This document shows positions 17,794 to 26,978 of a stretch of DNA of 64,000 nucleotides, one piece after another (the first letter of the stretch is position 1; every line of letters begins with the position of its first letter). Position numbers and translations under genes: made by a program. The notes below the pieces were generated by a model, which worked only from the letters and a program-made list of their open reading frames with translations, was not told where the DNA came from and did no database searches. This stretch comes from Spirochaetota bacterium (lineage in GTDB: Bacteria; Spirochaetota; Brevinematia; Brevinematales; Brevinemataceae): assembly GCA_030154445.1 (NCBI GenBank), contig JAGUQW010000002.1, forward strand, positions 248,001 through 312,000, read 5' to 3'.

Positions 17794-18676
17794 TTCCAAT
17801 AAGATAATCTAAAAATTTTTTCCAGCCTGGAGCATTTTGGAGCTCAGAAGGTGCTATATTTAATATTTTTCTAGTAATTTGTTCTATACTTTGAGAAGGA
17901 GCCGAGGTGGGTTGTAAAATACAAAAAGGAATTTGTTTTCTTACAGCTGTAGGTATTAATAAAGAATCAGGAATGTAGCCTAATGGTTCTAATTTGACAT
18001 TCAAAAATTGATTAGAAATAGAAATTAATTTGCCAGCAACTTTTTCAGCTTCACTTTGAGAACGAGCTCTATTAACTACTAGTTTTAAGGCTGATGGTTG
18101 TGTACTATGATCTAAAGAAATAGATTTGATAATACCATAAGCATCTGTAATAGAAGTAGGTTCAGGTGTTGTAACAACAATAGTTTCATGAGCAATCGTA
18201 GCAAAATGAGTAACATTAGATGATACACCAGCTGCTGTATCTATAATAAGAAAATCAGCATAGTTTAATTCCAAAATACCAGTAATGATATTCATTCGTT
18301 CTTCTTCAGACATATTAGCTAGTTGACTTAATCCCGAAGCTCCTGCAATAAGATCAACACCATAATTAGTAGGTATTATAATCTCATGTAATTTTTTTTG
18401 ACCTTTAAGTACATGATATAAATTTGATTTAGGAATTATTCCTAAAAGAATATTAATATTAGCAAGTCCTAAATCTGCATCCATAAGAACAACTCTTTTT
18501 GGTTGAGAGTAGTTATCTTTGAGATTGGCTAAAGTTATTGCAAAATTAAGAGCAAAATTACTTTTACCAACCCCACCTTTACCAGATGTTACAGTAATTA
18601 TTCGTGTACGAGAATTATTATTTTCAACCATGCGTCTTAGTCCTTCAGCTTGATTTGGACCTAGTAATACAGACAT
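17786..18676 (-). CDS. flhG: MinD-like ATPase FlhG (FleN/YlxH)
   Basis: 296 aa. Deviant Walker A SGKGGVGKSN (residues 31-40), switch II-type LIIDTAAGVS, and VLMDADLGLANINILLG match ParA/MinD ATPases. The N-terminal QAEGLRRMVE helix corresponds to the conserved DQAxxLR FlhF-activating motif. FlhG controls flagellar number and placement by stimulating the FlhF GTPase. It lies 9 nt after flhF with AAGGAG before the ATG, the usual flhF-flhG order. Confidence 0.92.
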   Translation of the reverse strand: MSVLLGPNQAEGLRRMVENNNSRTRIITVTSGKGGVGKSNFALNFAITLANLKDNYSQPKRVVLMDADLGLANINILLGIIPKSNLYHVLKGQKKLHEIIIPTNYGVDLIAGASGLSQLANMSEEERMNIITGILELNYADFLIIDTAAGVSSNVTHFATIAHETIVVTTPEPTSITDAYGIIKSISLDHSTQPSALKLVVNRARSQSEAEKVAGKLISISNQFLNVKLEPLGYIPDSLLIPTAVRKQIPFCILQPTSAPSQSIEQITRKILNIAPSELQNAPGWKKFLDYLIGNE

Positions 18677-18685
18677 AAAAACTCC

Positions 18686-20071
18686 TTATTGTAGAGATTC
18701 TTTAATGAGACGATGTGTATCTGCGATTTCAAAATCTTGAGGAATTTCTTGACCATCAGTTATAAAAGAAAATGGTTTTCTATATTTATATGATAAAGAA
18801 ATAATAGATCCTAATGTTTTTGTTTCATCTAATTTAGTTACTAATATATGATTGTAATTAAGAATACTATAGGCATCACAAATGTAATCTAAATCAGAAA
18901 CTTTAGTAGTAGCACTTACTACTAAATGAGTATCTATAGGTTTACCTATCATGGATATCCAATGTGCTAATTCTTGAATAGCAATTGTTTCTTTTGGTCC
19001 TTTTCCTGCTGTATCTATAAATGTAAAATCTAATTTTTTTTCATTCATTAGTATAAAAAAATCTTCTTGTTTGTTAATAGCATGAAATTGAGTATTCATG
19101 TAGCCTGCTAGTTTTTCTAATTGAGTTTCACCACCTACTTTATATCTATCAATAGAAATAAAGCGAAATGTTTTTTTCCTCATTAAAGAAAGATGTGCTG
19201 CTAATTTGACAATCGTACTTGTTTTACCAACTCCTGTTGGTCCAACAAAAATAATATCGTGTTCATATTTATAGTGATCTAAACTAATATTAGTAATAGG
19301 AATATTTTTTTGTAAAAATTTTTCTACAGCTACTAAAATATTACTTTTATCTGTTAGAATTTCAGGAGATTTTTCTAAATTACTGATAATATCTTCAATA
19401 ATTTTATGTGAAAATTCTCTTTCACTCAAATATTTATCTATCCAACGAAGATGCTGTTGGTGAATTTCATATTCATTAGGTAATTCCCTACCTTCTTGTA
19501 AAATATTAATCAATTGAGAATTGTTAATATTTTTTTGTTGAGATGTTAGAATATTTGCTAATTCTTTGAAGTCACTTCTAATATTTGCTAATTCTTTTTT
19601 CAGCTCAGTTTCTTTGATGATTTTATTTTTAGTATTTGTTGGAGCAGAATACGCTCTTTTTGGTAATATTTGTTCCAATCGTGATATTTGTTCTGTAACT
19701 TTTGCTGTATTTTTTATTGTAAACAGATTATCATCTACTGCTTTTTTTGAAAAAATTGCAGTTTTTTGTTTAATAATATTTTTTTCTATAGAAGAAAATA
19801 TATTATTAAATCCATTATCTTTATTTTTTGATGTTAAAGGTTTTGGAAAATTCCTTATTTTTTTATCATCTTCAATAAAAGATGTGTGTTCAGGAATACC
19901 TATAACTATTTTATAAATGGTTTGTTGTTTTAGTCCCATAAAGGAGGAAACTGTTTCTTCGGTATCTTTAATTAATCGAGCTTCTTTTAAGGCAGGATCA
20001 TATTTTTTCTCAGTATTTAATAAAGCGTAGGCTTCTTGTTTGTTTTTACCTGTGAATGTTTGATAACGCAT
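18686..20071 (-). CDS. flhF: Flagellar biosynthesis GTPase FlhF
   Basis: 461 aa. N-terminal B domain starts MRYQTFTGKNKQEAYALL, a linker of low complexity (about 60-160), an N domain, then the SRP-type GTPase: G1 GPTGVGKTSTI (about 275-285), RYKVGGETQLEKLAGYM, G3 DTAGKG and G4 TKLDETK. The G3 motif is DTAGKG rather than the common DTAGRS. It directs the site of flagellum assembly at the cell pole, with FlhG. AAAGGA lies before the ATG. Confidence 0.92.
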   Translation of the reverse strand: MRYQTFTGKNKQEAYALLNTEKKYDPALKEARLIKDTEETVSSFMGLKQQTIYKIVIGIPEHTSFIEDDKKIRNFPKPLTSKNKDNGFNNIFSSIEKNIIKQKTAIFSKKAVDDNLFTIKNTAKVTEQISRLEQILPKRAYSAPTNTKNKIIKETELKKELANIRSDFKELANILTSQQKNINNSQLINILQEGRELPNEYEIHQQHLRWIDKYLSEREFSHKIIEDIISNLEKSPEILTDKSNILVAVEKFLQKNIPITNISLDHYKYEHDIIFVGPTGVGKTSTIVKLAAHLSLMRKKTFRFISIDRYKVGGETQLEKLAGYMNTQFHAINKQEDFFILMNEKKLDFTFIDTAGKGPKETIAIQELAHWISMIGKPIDTHLVVSATTKVSDLDYICDAYSILNYNHILVTKLDETKTLGSIISLSYKYRKPFSFITDGQEIPQDFEIADTHRLIKESLQ

Positions 20072-20132
20072 AACAGATCCTTTGAAATTTTTATTTATAT
20101 ATTATAATTGATTAACTGATTTTTAGCAATAT

Positions 20133-22226
20133 TTAATTAGTAGCAGGAAAATTAATCATTCCTAATTGTTCTACACTAAAATTTTGAGGCACTTCAGAAT
20201 AGGCAATAACTGTAGTATTGGGAAAAGAATGGAATAGAATTTCTCTTATTAATCTTCTAATACGTTTTGAACATAAAATTACAGGATGGATACCTTCTGT
20301 AAGTTTTTGTTCTATAGTTTGACCAACTAGATTTACAAATTGAGTCATACTAGCGTTGTCTAATGTTGAAATATAACCTTGCGGAGTATCTTCAATAGAG
20401 TTCATAAGAATTTGTTCCCATTGTGGATCTATTAGAAGAGCTTTAATAGAATTATTAGTACTTACAGAAGGATCTGATAAGATTTGTTTTCCTAAGACAT
20501 CTCGAATTTGTTCGGTTACAGCATCTAAGTGTGGTAAACTAGCTCTATAATCTGAAATTACTTCTAAAATAGGTATCATATTGCGTATTTTCACGCGTTC
20601 TTTTAATAAAGCTTGTAAAATTTTATGAATTTCACCAATATTTGATTGTTTGAGTGTATCATCAACAAGTGTTGGGAATTCTTTGTGGAGAGCATCCATC
20701 ATATACTGAACATCTTGTCTAGTAAGTAACTCAAAAGAATTTCTTCTTATTAGTTCTGTTAAATGTGTCGCAATTACAGAAGGTGGATCAAACACATCAA
20801 AACCACTAATTTCTGCTTTGGCTCTGTCATCTAAAGAAATCCATTTTGCAGGAAGGTTAAAGGCAGGTTCCATACTTTCAATACCTTCAATAAGCTTTAG
20901 ATCTTTTTGAGGATTCATCGCAAGAAGTTTGTTGACAAAAACTTGCCCTCGGCCAATTTCCATTCCACGAACTTTAATAATATATTCTTGAGAATCTGCA
21001 CTTATATTATCTGTAATACGAATAGGGGGTACTAAAATACCCAAATCTAATCCTATATGTCTACGCATCAGTTTGATACGCTCTAGTAGATCACCCCCTT
21101 GAGTTTTGTCTACTAGGGGAATAAGACTATATCCGATTTCCATACTCATAGGATCAACATGTAAAATATCTTGTATGGTAGGTTGGTCATCAGCTTGAGC
21201 TGCTTCTTGCTGTTGATTTTTTATTTTGGTATTTTCTTGTTCTATAGTAGATTGTCCCATGAGATAAGCTGATACTAACATAATTCCGCCAAGAAAGAGA
21301 CACATGAAAAAAGGAAAACCAGGTAAAAACCCCATAAAAAGAATAGCACCACCTGTCATATATAGTGTTTTTGGTAACATAACAATTTGTGTAGCAATAT
21401 CAGAAGCAAATTTCTCATTTGAGGAGTTTCTAGTAACAATAATACCTGTAGCGACAGAAACAAGTAATGCTGGAATTTGAGAAACGAGACCGTCCCCTAT
21501 AGTTAAGGTAATATAGCGATCTGCTGCAGCACTAATATCCATACCATTCATCATACCAATAATAATACCACCAATGACATCAACAACTAAGACTACAGCA
21601 GCCATTTGAACATTACCTGATACAAATTTGGAAGCACCATCCATTGATCCATAAAAGCCTGTTTCCATGGTCAAATCACTACGACGTTTTCTTGCTTCTT
21701 CTTCGGTAATAGCCCCTGAATTGAGATCTTCATTGATTGCAAGTTGTTTTCCTGGCATAGCATCTAGAGCGAATCTAGCAGCAACTTCGGAAACACGAGT
21801 AGCACCTTTTGTGATTACTAAAAATTGAATAGCTAATAAGATAATAAAGATAACAAAACCAACAACAAGATTTCCAGCTACAACAAAATCACCAAAAGCT
21901 GTGATAATATGACCAGCATTACCTTTGGTAAGAATTAATCTCGTAGATGATATATTAAGAGCAAGTCCAAAAACTGTTGTAAATAGAATAAGAGTTGGAA
22001 AAGATGAAAAGTCAGAAGGTTTTTTTATGTATAAGGTTGATAAAATAATCAGAAAAGAGACAGACAAATTAATGAGAAGAAAAAAGTCTAACAGTATTGG
22101 AGGAACAGGGATAATTAGCATCAATACTCCACCAATTGCAGCAAATGCTATAAATAGGTCAGAGTTTTGTGATATTTTTTCGAGAGTTTTTATACCTTGT
22201 TGTAATCCAATATTAGGTTCAGCCAT
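20133..22226 (-). CDS. flhA: Flagellar export apparatus protein FlhA
   Basis: 697 aa. Eight membrane helices in the first ~330 residues, with the FHIPEP-type region represented by TRVSEVAARFALDAMPGKQL and TMETGFYGSMDGASKFVSGN, nearly invariant in FlhA. The cytoplasmic domain (about 345-697) forms the nonameric ring that receives export chaperones. It is the main proton-driven component of the flagellar type III secretion gate. GAGGT precedes the ATG. The spacing from flhB is 83 bp and to flhF 61 bp, wider than elsewhere in the operon. Confidence 0.96.
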   Translation of the reverse strand: MAEPNIGLQQGIKTLEKISQNSDLFIAFAAIGGVLMLIIPVPPILLDFFLLINLSVSFLIILSTLYIKKPSDFSSFPTLILFTTVFGLALNISSTRLILTKGNAGHIITAFGDFVVAGNLVVGFVIFIILLAIQFLVITKGATRVSEVAARFALDAMPGKQLAINEDLNSGAITEEEARKRRSDLTMETGFYGSMDGASKFVSGNVQMAAVVLVVDVIGGIIIGMMNGMDISAAADRYITLTIGDGLVSQIPALLVSVATGIIVTRNSSNEKFASDIATQIVMLPKTLYMTGGAILFMGFLPGFPFFMCLFLGGIMLVSAYLMGQSTIEQENTKIKNQQQEAAQADDQPTIQDILHVDPMSMEIGYSLIPLVDKTQGGDLLERIKLMRRHIGLDLGILVPPIRITDNISADSQEYIIKVRGMEIGRGQVFVNKLLAMNPQKDLKLIEGIESMEPAFNLPAKWISLDDRAKAEISGFDVFDPPSVIATHLTELIRRNSFELLTRQDVQYMMDALHKEFPTLVDDTLKQSNIGEIHKILQALLKERVKIRNMIPILEVISDYRASLPHLDAVTEQIRDVLGKQILSDPSVSTNNSIKALLIDPQWEQILMNSIEDTPQGYISTLDNASMTQFVNLVGQTIEQKLTEGIHPVILCSKRIRRLIREILFHSFPNTTVIAYSEVPQNFSVEQLGMINFPATN

Positions 22227-22309
22227 ATCTACCTCATAAGATTTTATTTTATATTATAAGTGATATAGTGATATATGTAAAATTTTAAGATTGAATATTT
22301 GAGCTTATT

Positions 22310-23497
22310 TTATGGGGTAATTGGAATAGATCTTGATTTAGGAATGTTTTTGGAATATACAAGAGAGAGCACATCAGCTACAGTTTTATAAAATTCATAA
22401 GGAATCTCATCACCAATATTAGCATCTGCATACAATCCACGAGCTAGAGGTTTGTTTTCATAGATTGGAATATTATTTTCTATAGCGATTTCTCTTATTT
22501 TTAAGGCAACCCTATCTGTTCCTTTAGCAATAACCATAGGAGCATTCATAAAAGATCTATCGTATTTAATAGCTACAGCATAGTGAGTTGGGTTGGTAAT
22601 AATAACATCAGCTGTTGGAATAGTTTGCATCATACGCCTATTACCCATTTGATGACCTAGTTGACGAATTTTTTGTTTGATTTCAGGATTTCCCTCTTGT
22701 TCTTTGAACTCTTCTTTAACTTCTTGTTTGGTCATTTTTAGGGATTCTATATATTCTTTGTATTGAAAAATATAATCAGAAATAGCAAGTAATAACAAAA
22801 TCATCCCAGTGATAAATACAAATCTAACAATAATCCCAGCCATAGATCCTAAGGCAGTATTACTGTCCATATGAATATAAGAGATGATAGTACCCAATTC
22901 ATTCATGGTAAAGATAAAGGCAATACCAAAAACTATAACTACTTTTGCTAGTGATTTACCAAGATTAAAGAATGTTTGTTTTGACCAGAACATTTTTTTT
23001 AAATTAGAAAAAATATTTCCAAATATTTTTGAAAAATTTGGAGTCAATTTTTTGGTAGTGAATAAAAATTTAGTTTGAGCTAAAGAAGCAATCAAAGTAG
23101 ATAAGACAGCAGTAAAAAAGATAGGCCATAATAAAGTCATAAGAATACCTATAGTATTAAAACTCATCCCTTGAACATCATTTTTAGTAAATTTTATTGT
23201 ATCGATTCCTTCCATATAAAAAACTACTAATTTGAACATATTATTATAAAAATGCCTCCAAAAAACAACAATACATAAAAATATTGCCAAAAAAGAAATA
23301 ATACCTATTAATTCTTGGGATTGAGGAATATCGCCATCTTCTCTGGATTTCCTCTTTTTTGCTTCGGATGGCTCTTCGGTGCGTCCTTCATCTTCAGGAT
23401 TAGCAAAGCGTTGTAAATCTAATGTTAGTAATATTGGATCGCAAAGAAGAGTTGTAAGATTAATAGAAAAAAGTAATTCTTGTGTGTTTGTTGACAT
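22310..23497 (-). CDS. flhB: Flagellar export switch protein FlhB
   Basis: 395 aa. Four membrane helices and the autocleavage motif Asn302-Pro-Thr-His in ITNPTHYAVAIKYD; cleavage between Asn and Pro switches export from rod/hook to filament substrates. An N-terminal extension of about 30 residues precedes LDLQRFANPEDEGRTEEPSE, the start of the typical spirochaete form. The start codon directly abuts the fliR stop (TAAATG), with AAGGTG as ribosome binding site. Confidence 0.95.
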   Translation of the reverse strand: MSTNTQELLFSINLTTLLCDPILLTLDLQRFANPEDEGRTEEPSEAKKRKSREDGDIPQSQELIGIISFLAIFLCIVVFWRHFYNNMFKLVVFYMEGIDTIKFTKNDVQGMSFNTIGILMTLLWPIFFTAVLSTLIASLAQTKFLFTTKKLTPNFSKIFGNIFSNLKKMFWSKQTFFNLGKSLAKVVIVFGIAFIFTMNELGTIISYIHMDSNTALGSMAGIIVRFVFITGMILLLLAISDYIFQYKEYIESLKMTKQEVKEEFKEQEGNPEIKQKIRQLGHQMGNRRMMQTIPTADVIITNPTHYAVAIKYDRSFMNAPMVIAKGTDRVALKIREIAIENNIPIYENKPLARGLYADANIGDEIPYEFYKTVADVLSLVYSKNIPKSRSIPITP

Positions 23498-24283
23498 TTA
23501 AGCACCTTGTTTGGAGAGACGAATTAATTGTAAAATAGAATTATGAAGATCTTTGAATAATATAGTTCCTACATCTAAAATACTAGGCGTGATAAGCCAT
23601 AATACCACAAGTCCTATAAATATTTTGATATTCCACCCCATAACCATTACATTAAATTGAGGAGCAACACGACCAATAAGCCCCATAGCAATATCTAATA
23701 GTAAAGTAACACTAATAATAGGCAATGAAATACGAAAAGCTAGAGCTAGGATAACAGATGCTGCTGTTTTAATAGATAAAAATAAAGCTTGTATAGAAGA
23801 AGTTTGTATGATGGGTATTTCTTGAAATGATTTTACAATAATTTCTATAAAAACAAAATGAGATTCTGTTCGAATAAATAACAACATGATTATAATAGAT
23901 AAAAAATTACCAAGTGTTGGTATATTATCTTGGGTCAGAGGGTTGACATTTTCACTAAAACTTAAGCCCATCGTGTTTGAAAAAATACTACTAGACAATT
24001 GTATAGAAGATACGGTTATTTGAACAATAAATCCTATGGCAAGGCCTATTATTAAACTACTTAATAAATGAATAATATACTCAGAAATATTTGGTACAGG
24101 AGCTAATAAATTCATTCCTACCACCAGTGGTGTACTTAGTAATGCTATGAAAAAACTCAATCCAGCTCGAACCATGGTAGGAATACCGGTAGAAAAAACA
24201 GGTAATAATAATAATAAGCCAAAAATACGAGCAAAAATATTAAGAAAAGTTTGGAAGTGTTGTTGAAAATAATCAAATAACAT
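23498..24283 (-). CDS. fliR: Flagellar export protein FliR
   Basis: 261 aa, about six membrane helices, starting FDYFQQHFQTFLNIFARIFG and containing GLAIGFIVQITVSSIQLSSS, typical of FliR. It forms the FliPQR export gate with the neighbouring gene products. The gap to fliQ is 8 nt; AGGA lies before the ATG. Confidence 0.94.
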   Translation of the reverse strand: MLFDYFQQHFQTFLNIFARIFGLLLLLPVFSTGIPTMVRAGLSFFIALLSTPLVVGMNLLAPVPNISEYIIHLLSSLIIGLAIGFIVQITVSSIQLSSSIFSNTMGLSFSENVNPLTQDNIPTLGNFLSIIIMLLFIRTESHFVFIEIIVKSFQEIPIIQTSSIQALFLSIKTAASVILALAFRISLPIISVTLLLDIAMGLIGRVAPQFNVMVMGWNIKIFIGLVVLWLITPSILDVGTILFKDLHNSILQLIRLSKQGA

Positions 24284-24291
24284 CGTGTATC

Positions 24292-24561
24292 CTAAAGTTG
24301 AGCGGTAGCTATTAATGAAAACATGGCATCAATAAAATTAAGCATTCTTGTAATATAAAAAGGAGCACTTATTGCTAATAGGATAGTTACAATAATAAAT
24401 TTAGGGACAAAAGTGAGTGTTTGTTCTTGAAGAGAAGTAGTTGCTTGAAAAATAGAAATGATCAAACCTAATATCATTGTGATACCTAATATAGGAACAC
24501 TTAGAAATAAAACTTCTATCATTGCTAAATTGATAATATTTAGAATAGCACCTTGTGACAT
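24292..24561 (-). CDS. fliQ: Flagellar export protein FliQ
   Basis: 89 aa with two membrane helices, matching the family length. GLIISIFQATTSLQEQTLTF followed by VPKF is the conserved FliQ block between the helices. Gate subunit together with FliP and FliR. AAGAGG precedes the ATG. Confidence 0.94.
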   Translation of the reverse strand: MSQGAILNIINLAMIEVLFLSVPILGITMILGLIISIFQATTSLQEQTLTFVPKFIIVTILLAISAPFYITRMLNFIDAMFSLIATAQL

Positions 24562-24581
24562 ATGAACCTCTTAATTACAAT

Positions 24582-25337
24582 TTATCTCATAAAGCTGCGA
24601 ACAAGATTATCTATTAATAAATCCCAACCATCAGCTAATACAAATAATAATATTTTGATAGGAAAAGAAATAGTAACAGGCGGTACCATCATCATTCCCA
24701 TAGACATTAATGTTCCTGCAACGACTATTTCTATAATAGTAAATGGAATCATGATTAGCACCCCCATATAAAAAGCTATCGATATTTCATTAAGAACAAA
24801 GGCTGGTATCAATATATAAGTAGGAACATCATTTTGATTTCTAGGTCTTTCAATACCAGAAAGCTGGATAAAACGATAAATATATCGTTCAGATGTCTCT
24901 CTAAACATGAATTCTCTAATGGGGGCAACCCCTTTAACATAACCTTCGTCTAAAGTAATAGATCCTTCAAAATATGGTTGTAACCCTTCTGTATAGGATT
25001 TTTGTAAGGTAGGAAACATAATAAATAAAGTGAGAAACAACGACAGTCCTGCAATTGTTTGAGTAGGAGGTAAATTTTGTGTTCCTATACCTCTTCCTAC
25101 AAAAGAAAGAACAATATAAATTCTAACAAAAGATGTCATTAATATTAGTAATGAAGGCGCTAAAGAAATAATAGTAAGTAAGAATAAAATTTGTAAAGCT
25201 AGAGAAACTTCCTGAGGTGTTTGAGCTTGACTAACATTAAAATTGACAGAAGGAATAGACAGTTGTTGAGCATAAAAAGAAATAGGTATAGCTAAAAATA
25301 TTCCTAAGCTTAGCCATAAAATTTGTTTTTTATTCAT
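24582..25337 (-). CDS. fliP: Flagellar export protein FliP
   Basis: 251 aa from ATG 25337, which has GAGG 6 nt upstream; an earlier in-frame ATG at 25349 lies inside that site. A cleavable signal peptide (MNKKQILWLSLGIFLAIPIS) precedes the mature protein, as is usual for FliP. SLAPSLLILMTSFVRIYIVL and NEISIAFYMGVLIMIPFTII are conserved FliP blocks. First gene of the visible flagellar operon; no fliO, fliM or fliN lies upstream in this window. Confidence 0.95.
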   Translation of the reverse strand: MNKKQILWLSLGIFLAIPISFYAQQLSIPSVNFNVSQAQTPQEVSLALQILFLLTIISLAPSLLILMTSFVRIYIVLSFVGRGIGTQNLPPTQTIAGLSLFLTLFIMFPTLQKSYTEGLQPYFEGSITLDEGYVKGVAPIREFMFRETSERYIYRFIQLSGIERPRNQNDVPTYILIPAFVLNEISIAFYMGVLIMIPFTIIEIVVAGTLMSMGMMMVPPVTISFPIKILLFVLADGWDLLIDNLVRSFMR

Positions 25338-25369
25338 AATAATCCTCATAATTTTAATATATACTATAC

Positions 25370-25398
25370 ATAATAATTGATTATAATATTAATCTCAA
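25370..25398 (-). promoter_or_regulatory. Promoter of the flagellar export operon
   Basis: On the minus strand TTGAGA (25398-25393), 17-nt spacer, TATTAT (25375-25370), about 33 bp before fliP. It looks like a housekeeping rather than a sigma-28 promoter. Confidence 0.5.
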
Positions 25399-25438
25399 AT
25401 TTCTGTAGTTTTGATTTTTCATATTTTTAATACAATAA

Positions 25439-25499
25439 ACTTTATAACTTGTGTTAAATTATAAAGTGTGTTATACTATATAATAATTTATATAGTATA
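25439..25499 (+). promoter_or_regulatory. lacI-family gene promoter overlapped by two palindromes
   Basis: TTGTGT (25449-25454), 17-nt spacer, TATACT (25472-25477). A 9-bp inverted repeat (25439-25447 with 25459-25467) brackets the -35, and an 11-bp inverted repeat (25472-25482 with 25489-25499) begins at the -10. They are candidate operators for autoregulation. Confidence 0.55.
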
Positions 25500-25515
25500 T
25501 AAAAGGGTGTTAGTT

Positions 25516-26466
25516 ATGAGTTCTATTCGTGATGTTGCAAAAAAAGCAGGAGTATCTGTTTCATCAGTTTCATTAGCTTATCACAAACCACATCAATTAT
25601 CAGTTAAAACAAGAGAAAAAATACTAGCTATTGCAGAATTATTAGGATACCACCCTGATCCTAATAAAATCCCTATAAAGTTAGAAACAATAGCTATAAT
25701 AGTACCTTTGTCTGGGATAAAAAAAACACAAATACCTCTAGTAGCAAAATTAATAGAGATGTTTTATACAAAAGGGTATCGTACAACTATTGTAGATTAT
25801 ACTTCTGTGAATGATTTAGATCATAAAATTAAATCTTTAGAATCAGATAAACATAGTAAAGCAATAATTATTATTTATGATGAAAAAGAAGAAATTATAC
25901 TAAAAAAACATAATTTACCTATCCTTATTATTAGTGCTCATACTTTTTCTGCAAAATGTATTAATATTGGTTGTGATTATATTGTTGATTTGTTTAATGG
26001 TATTAAATCTTATTTTGATCAAGGTAAAAGAAAAGTAGCTGTATTAATTGAAAAAAAATATTTAGAACTTGATTATTTAATAAAATTAAAAGAACAAATG
26101 AAAGTTCAATATCAATTAATTTTAGAACAAGATTTTTCAGATGAATCACTTTGTTGTCTTAATGGAGATCAAGGAGATAGTGATAAATTACAAAATTTTC
26201 AAAATACTCAAAACCCAGATTTATGGGTAATTATAGGATCTTATTCTGTAAATATAGCTCAAAGTATACCAAATATTAAATTGGAAGGTTTTGTTTTTTT
26301 AGAAGAACACGAGCTTTGTATTATTAAGCCAAATCAACAATTAAAAATCATACAAAGACCGTTAACGGCTATTGCAGTAGCAACAGTGGATACTATTTTC
26401 GAACTCATTATAAACAAAAAATCTGTATTTCATAATAAAATTTTGATTGAATCAAATTTAATATAA
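25516..26466 (+). CDS. LacI-family transcriptional regulator
   Basis: 316 aa from ATG 25516, preceded by AAAAGGG; a longer frame from GTG 25468 lies inside the promoter and is rejected. The N-terminal helix-turn-helix SIRDVAKKAGVSVSSVSLAY and hinge region (KILAIAELLGYHPDPN) are typical. The ligand-binding domain is recognisable but diverged, with poor matches in sugar-contact regions, so the effector cannot be named. No sugar genes are adjacent: downstream is a DUF302 protein and upstream the divergent flagellar operon. Palindromes in its promoter suggest autoregulation; control of the nearby fliP promoter is a possibility. Confidence 0.85.
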   Translation: MSSIRDVAKKAGVSVSSVSLAYHKPHQLSVKTREKILAIAELLGYHPDPNKIPIKLETIAIIVPLSGIKKTQIPLVAKLIEMFYTKGYRTTIVDYTSVNDLDHKIKSLESDKHSKAIIIIYDEKEEIILKKHNLPILIISAHTFSAKCINIGCDYIVDLFNGIKSYFDQGKRKVAVLIEKKYLELDYLIKLKEQMKVQYQLILEQDFSDESLCCLNGDQGDSDKLQNFQNTQNPDLWVIIGSYSVNIAQSIPNIKLEGFVFLEEHELCIIKPNQQLKIIQRPLTAIAVATVDTIFELIINKKSVFHNKILIESNLI

Positions 26467-26485
26467 ACAAATAGGAGATATTGAT

Positions 26486-26908
26486 ATGAATAAATTTAGT
26501 TTATTATTATTATTATTAATTAACCCAATGTTTGCTCAAGAAGTTATAGAAGAAAAATTAACGATTTCTGTAGAAGTGGCTGTAAAAAAATTAGAAAAAA
26601 CATTGTTATCAAAAGGCTTAGTTATTTTTGCTAAAATAGATCATCAAAAAGGTGCAAAAGAAGTAAAATTAGAAATGAAACCATCTGTCATTGTTATTTT
26701 TGGTAATCCATTAGTTGGAACAACTTTAATGAATAATAATATGGCGTGGAGCTATGAATTACCATTGAAAATTGCTATTTATGAAGATGTTTTGGGACAA
26801 GTTTGGGCTCGATCTCGAGAATTAACTAAAGATATTAATTCCCCAGAAGTTGCATTAAAAATAACTTCTATGAATAGTCTTCTTAAACAGCTTGTACAAA
26901 TCAAATAA
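26486..26908 (+). CDS. Secreted DUF302 domain protein
   Basis: 140 aa. Signal peptide MNKFSLLLLLLINPMFAQ, then a DUF302 domain: LEKTLLSKGLVIFAKIDHQK, VIVIFGNPLVGTTLMNNN and LPLKIAIYEDVLGQVWARS match the conserved blocks of this small alpha/beta family. Function of DUF302 is not established; it is found in exported and cytoplasmic forms. It lies 19 nt after the LacI-family gene and ends in a strong terminator, so the two form an operon. Confidence 0.8.
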   Translation: MNKFSLLLLLLINPMFAQEVIEEKLTISVEVAVKKLEKTLLSKGLVIFAKIDHQKGAKEVKLEMKPSVIVIFGNPLVGTTLMNNNMAWSYELPLKIAIYEDVLGQVWARSRELTKDINSPEVALKITSMNSLLKQLVQIK

Positions 26909-26932
26909 TTTATCATTAATATATGAAATCAT

Positions 26933-26961
26933 AAAAGCCCCTTAATTAATAAGGGGCTTTT
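26933..26961. terminator. Terminator between DUF302 gene and ABC-F gene
   Basis: 12-bp perfect stem (26933-26944 with 26950-26961) around a 5-nt loop, between convergent genes; T-rich on both strands. Confidence 0.85.
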
Positions 26962-26978
26962 TATATGGTAGTTTAAAA

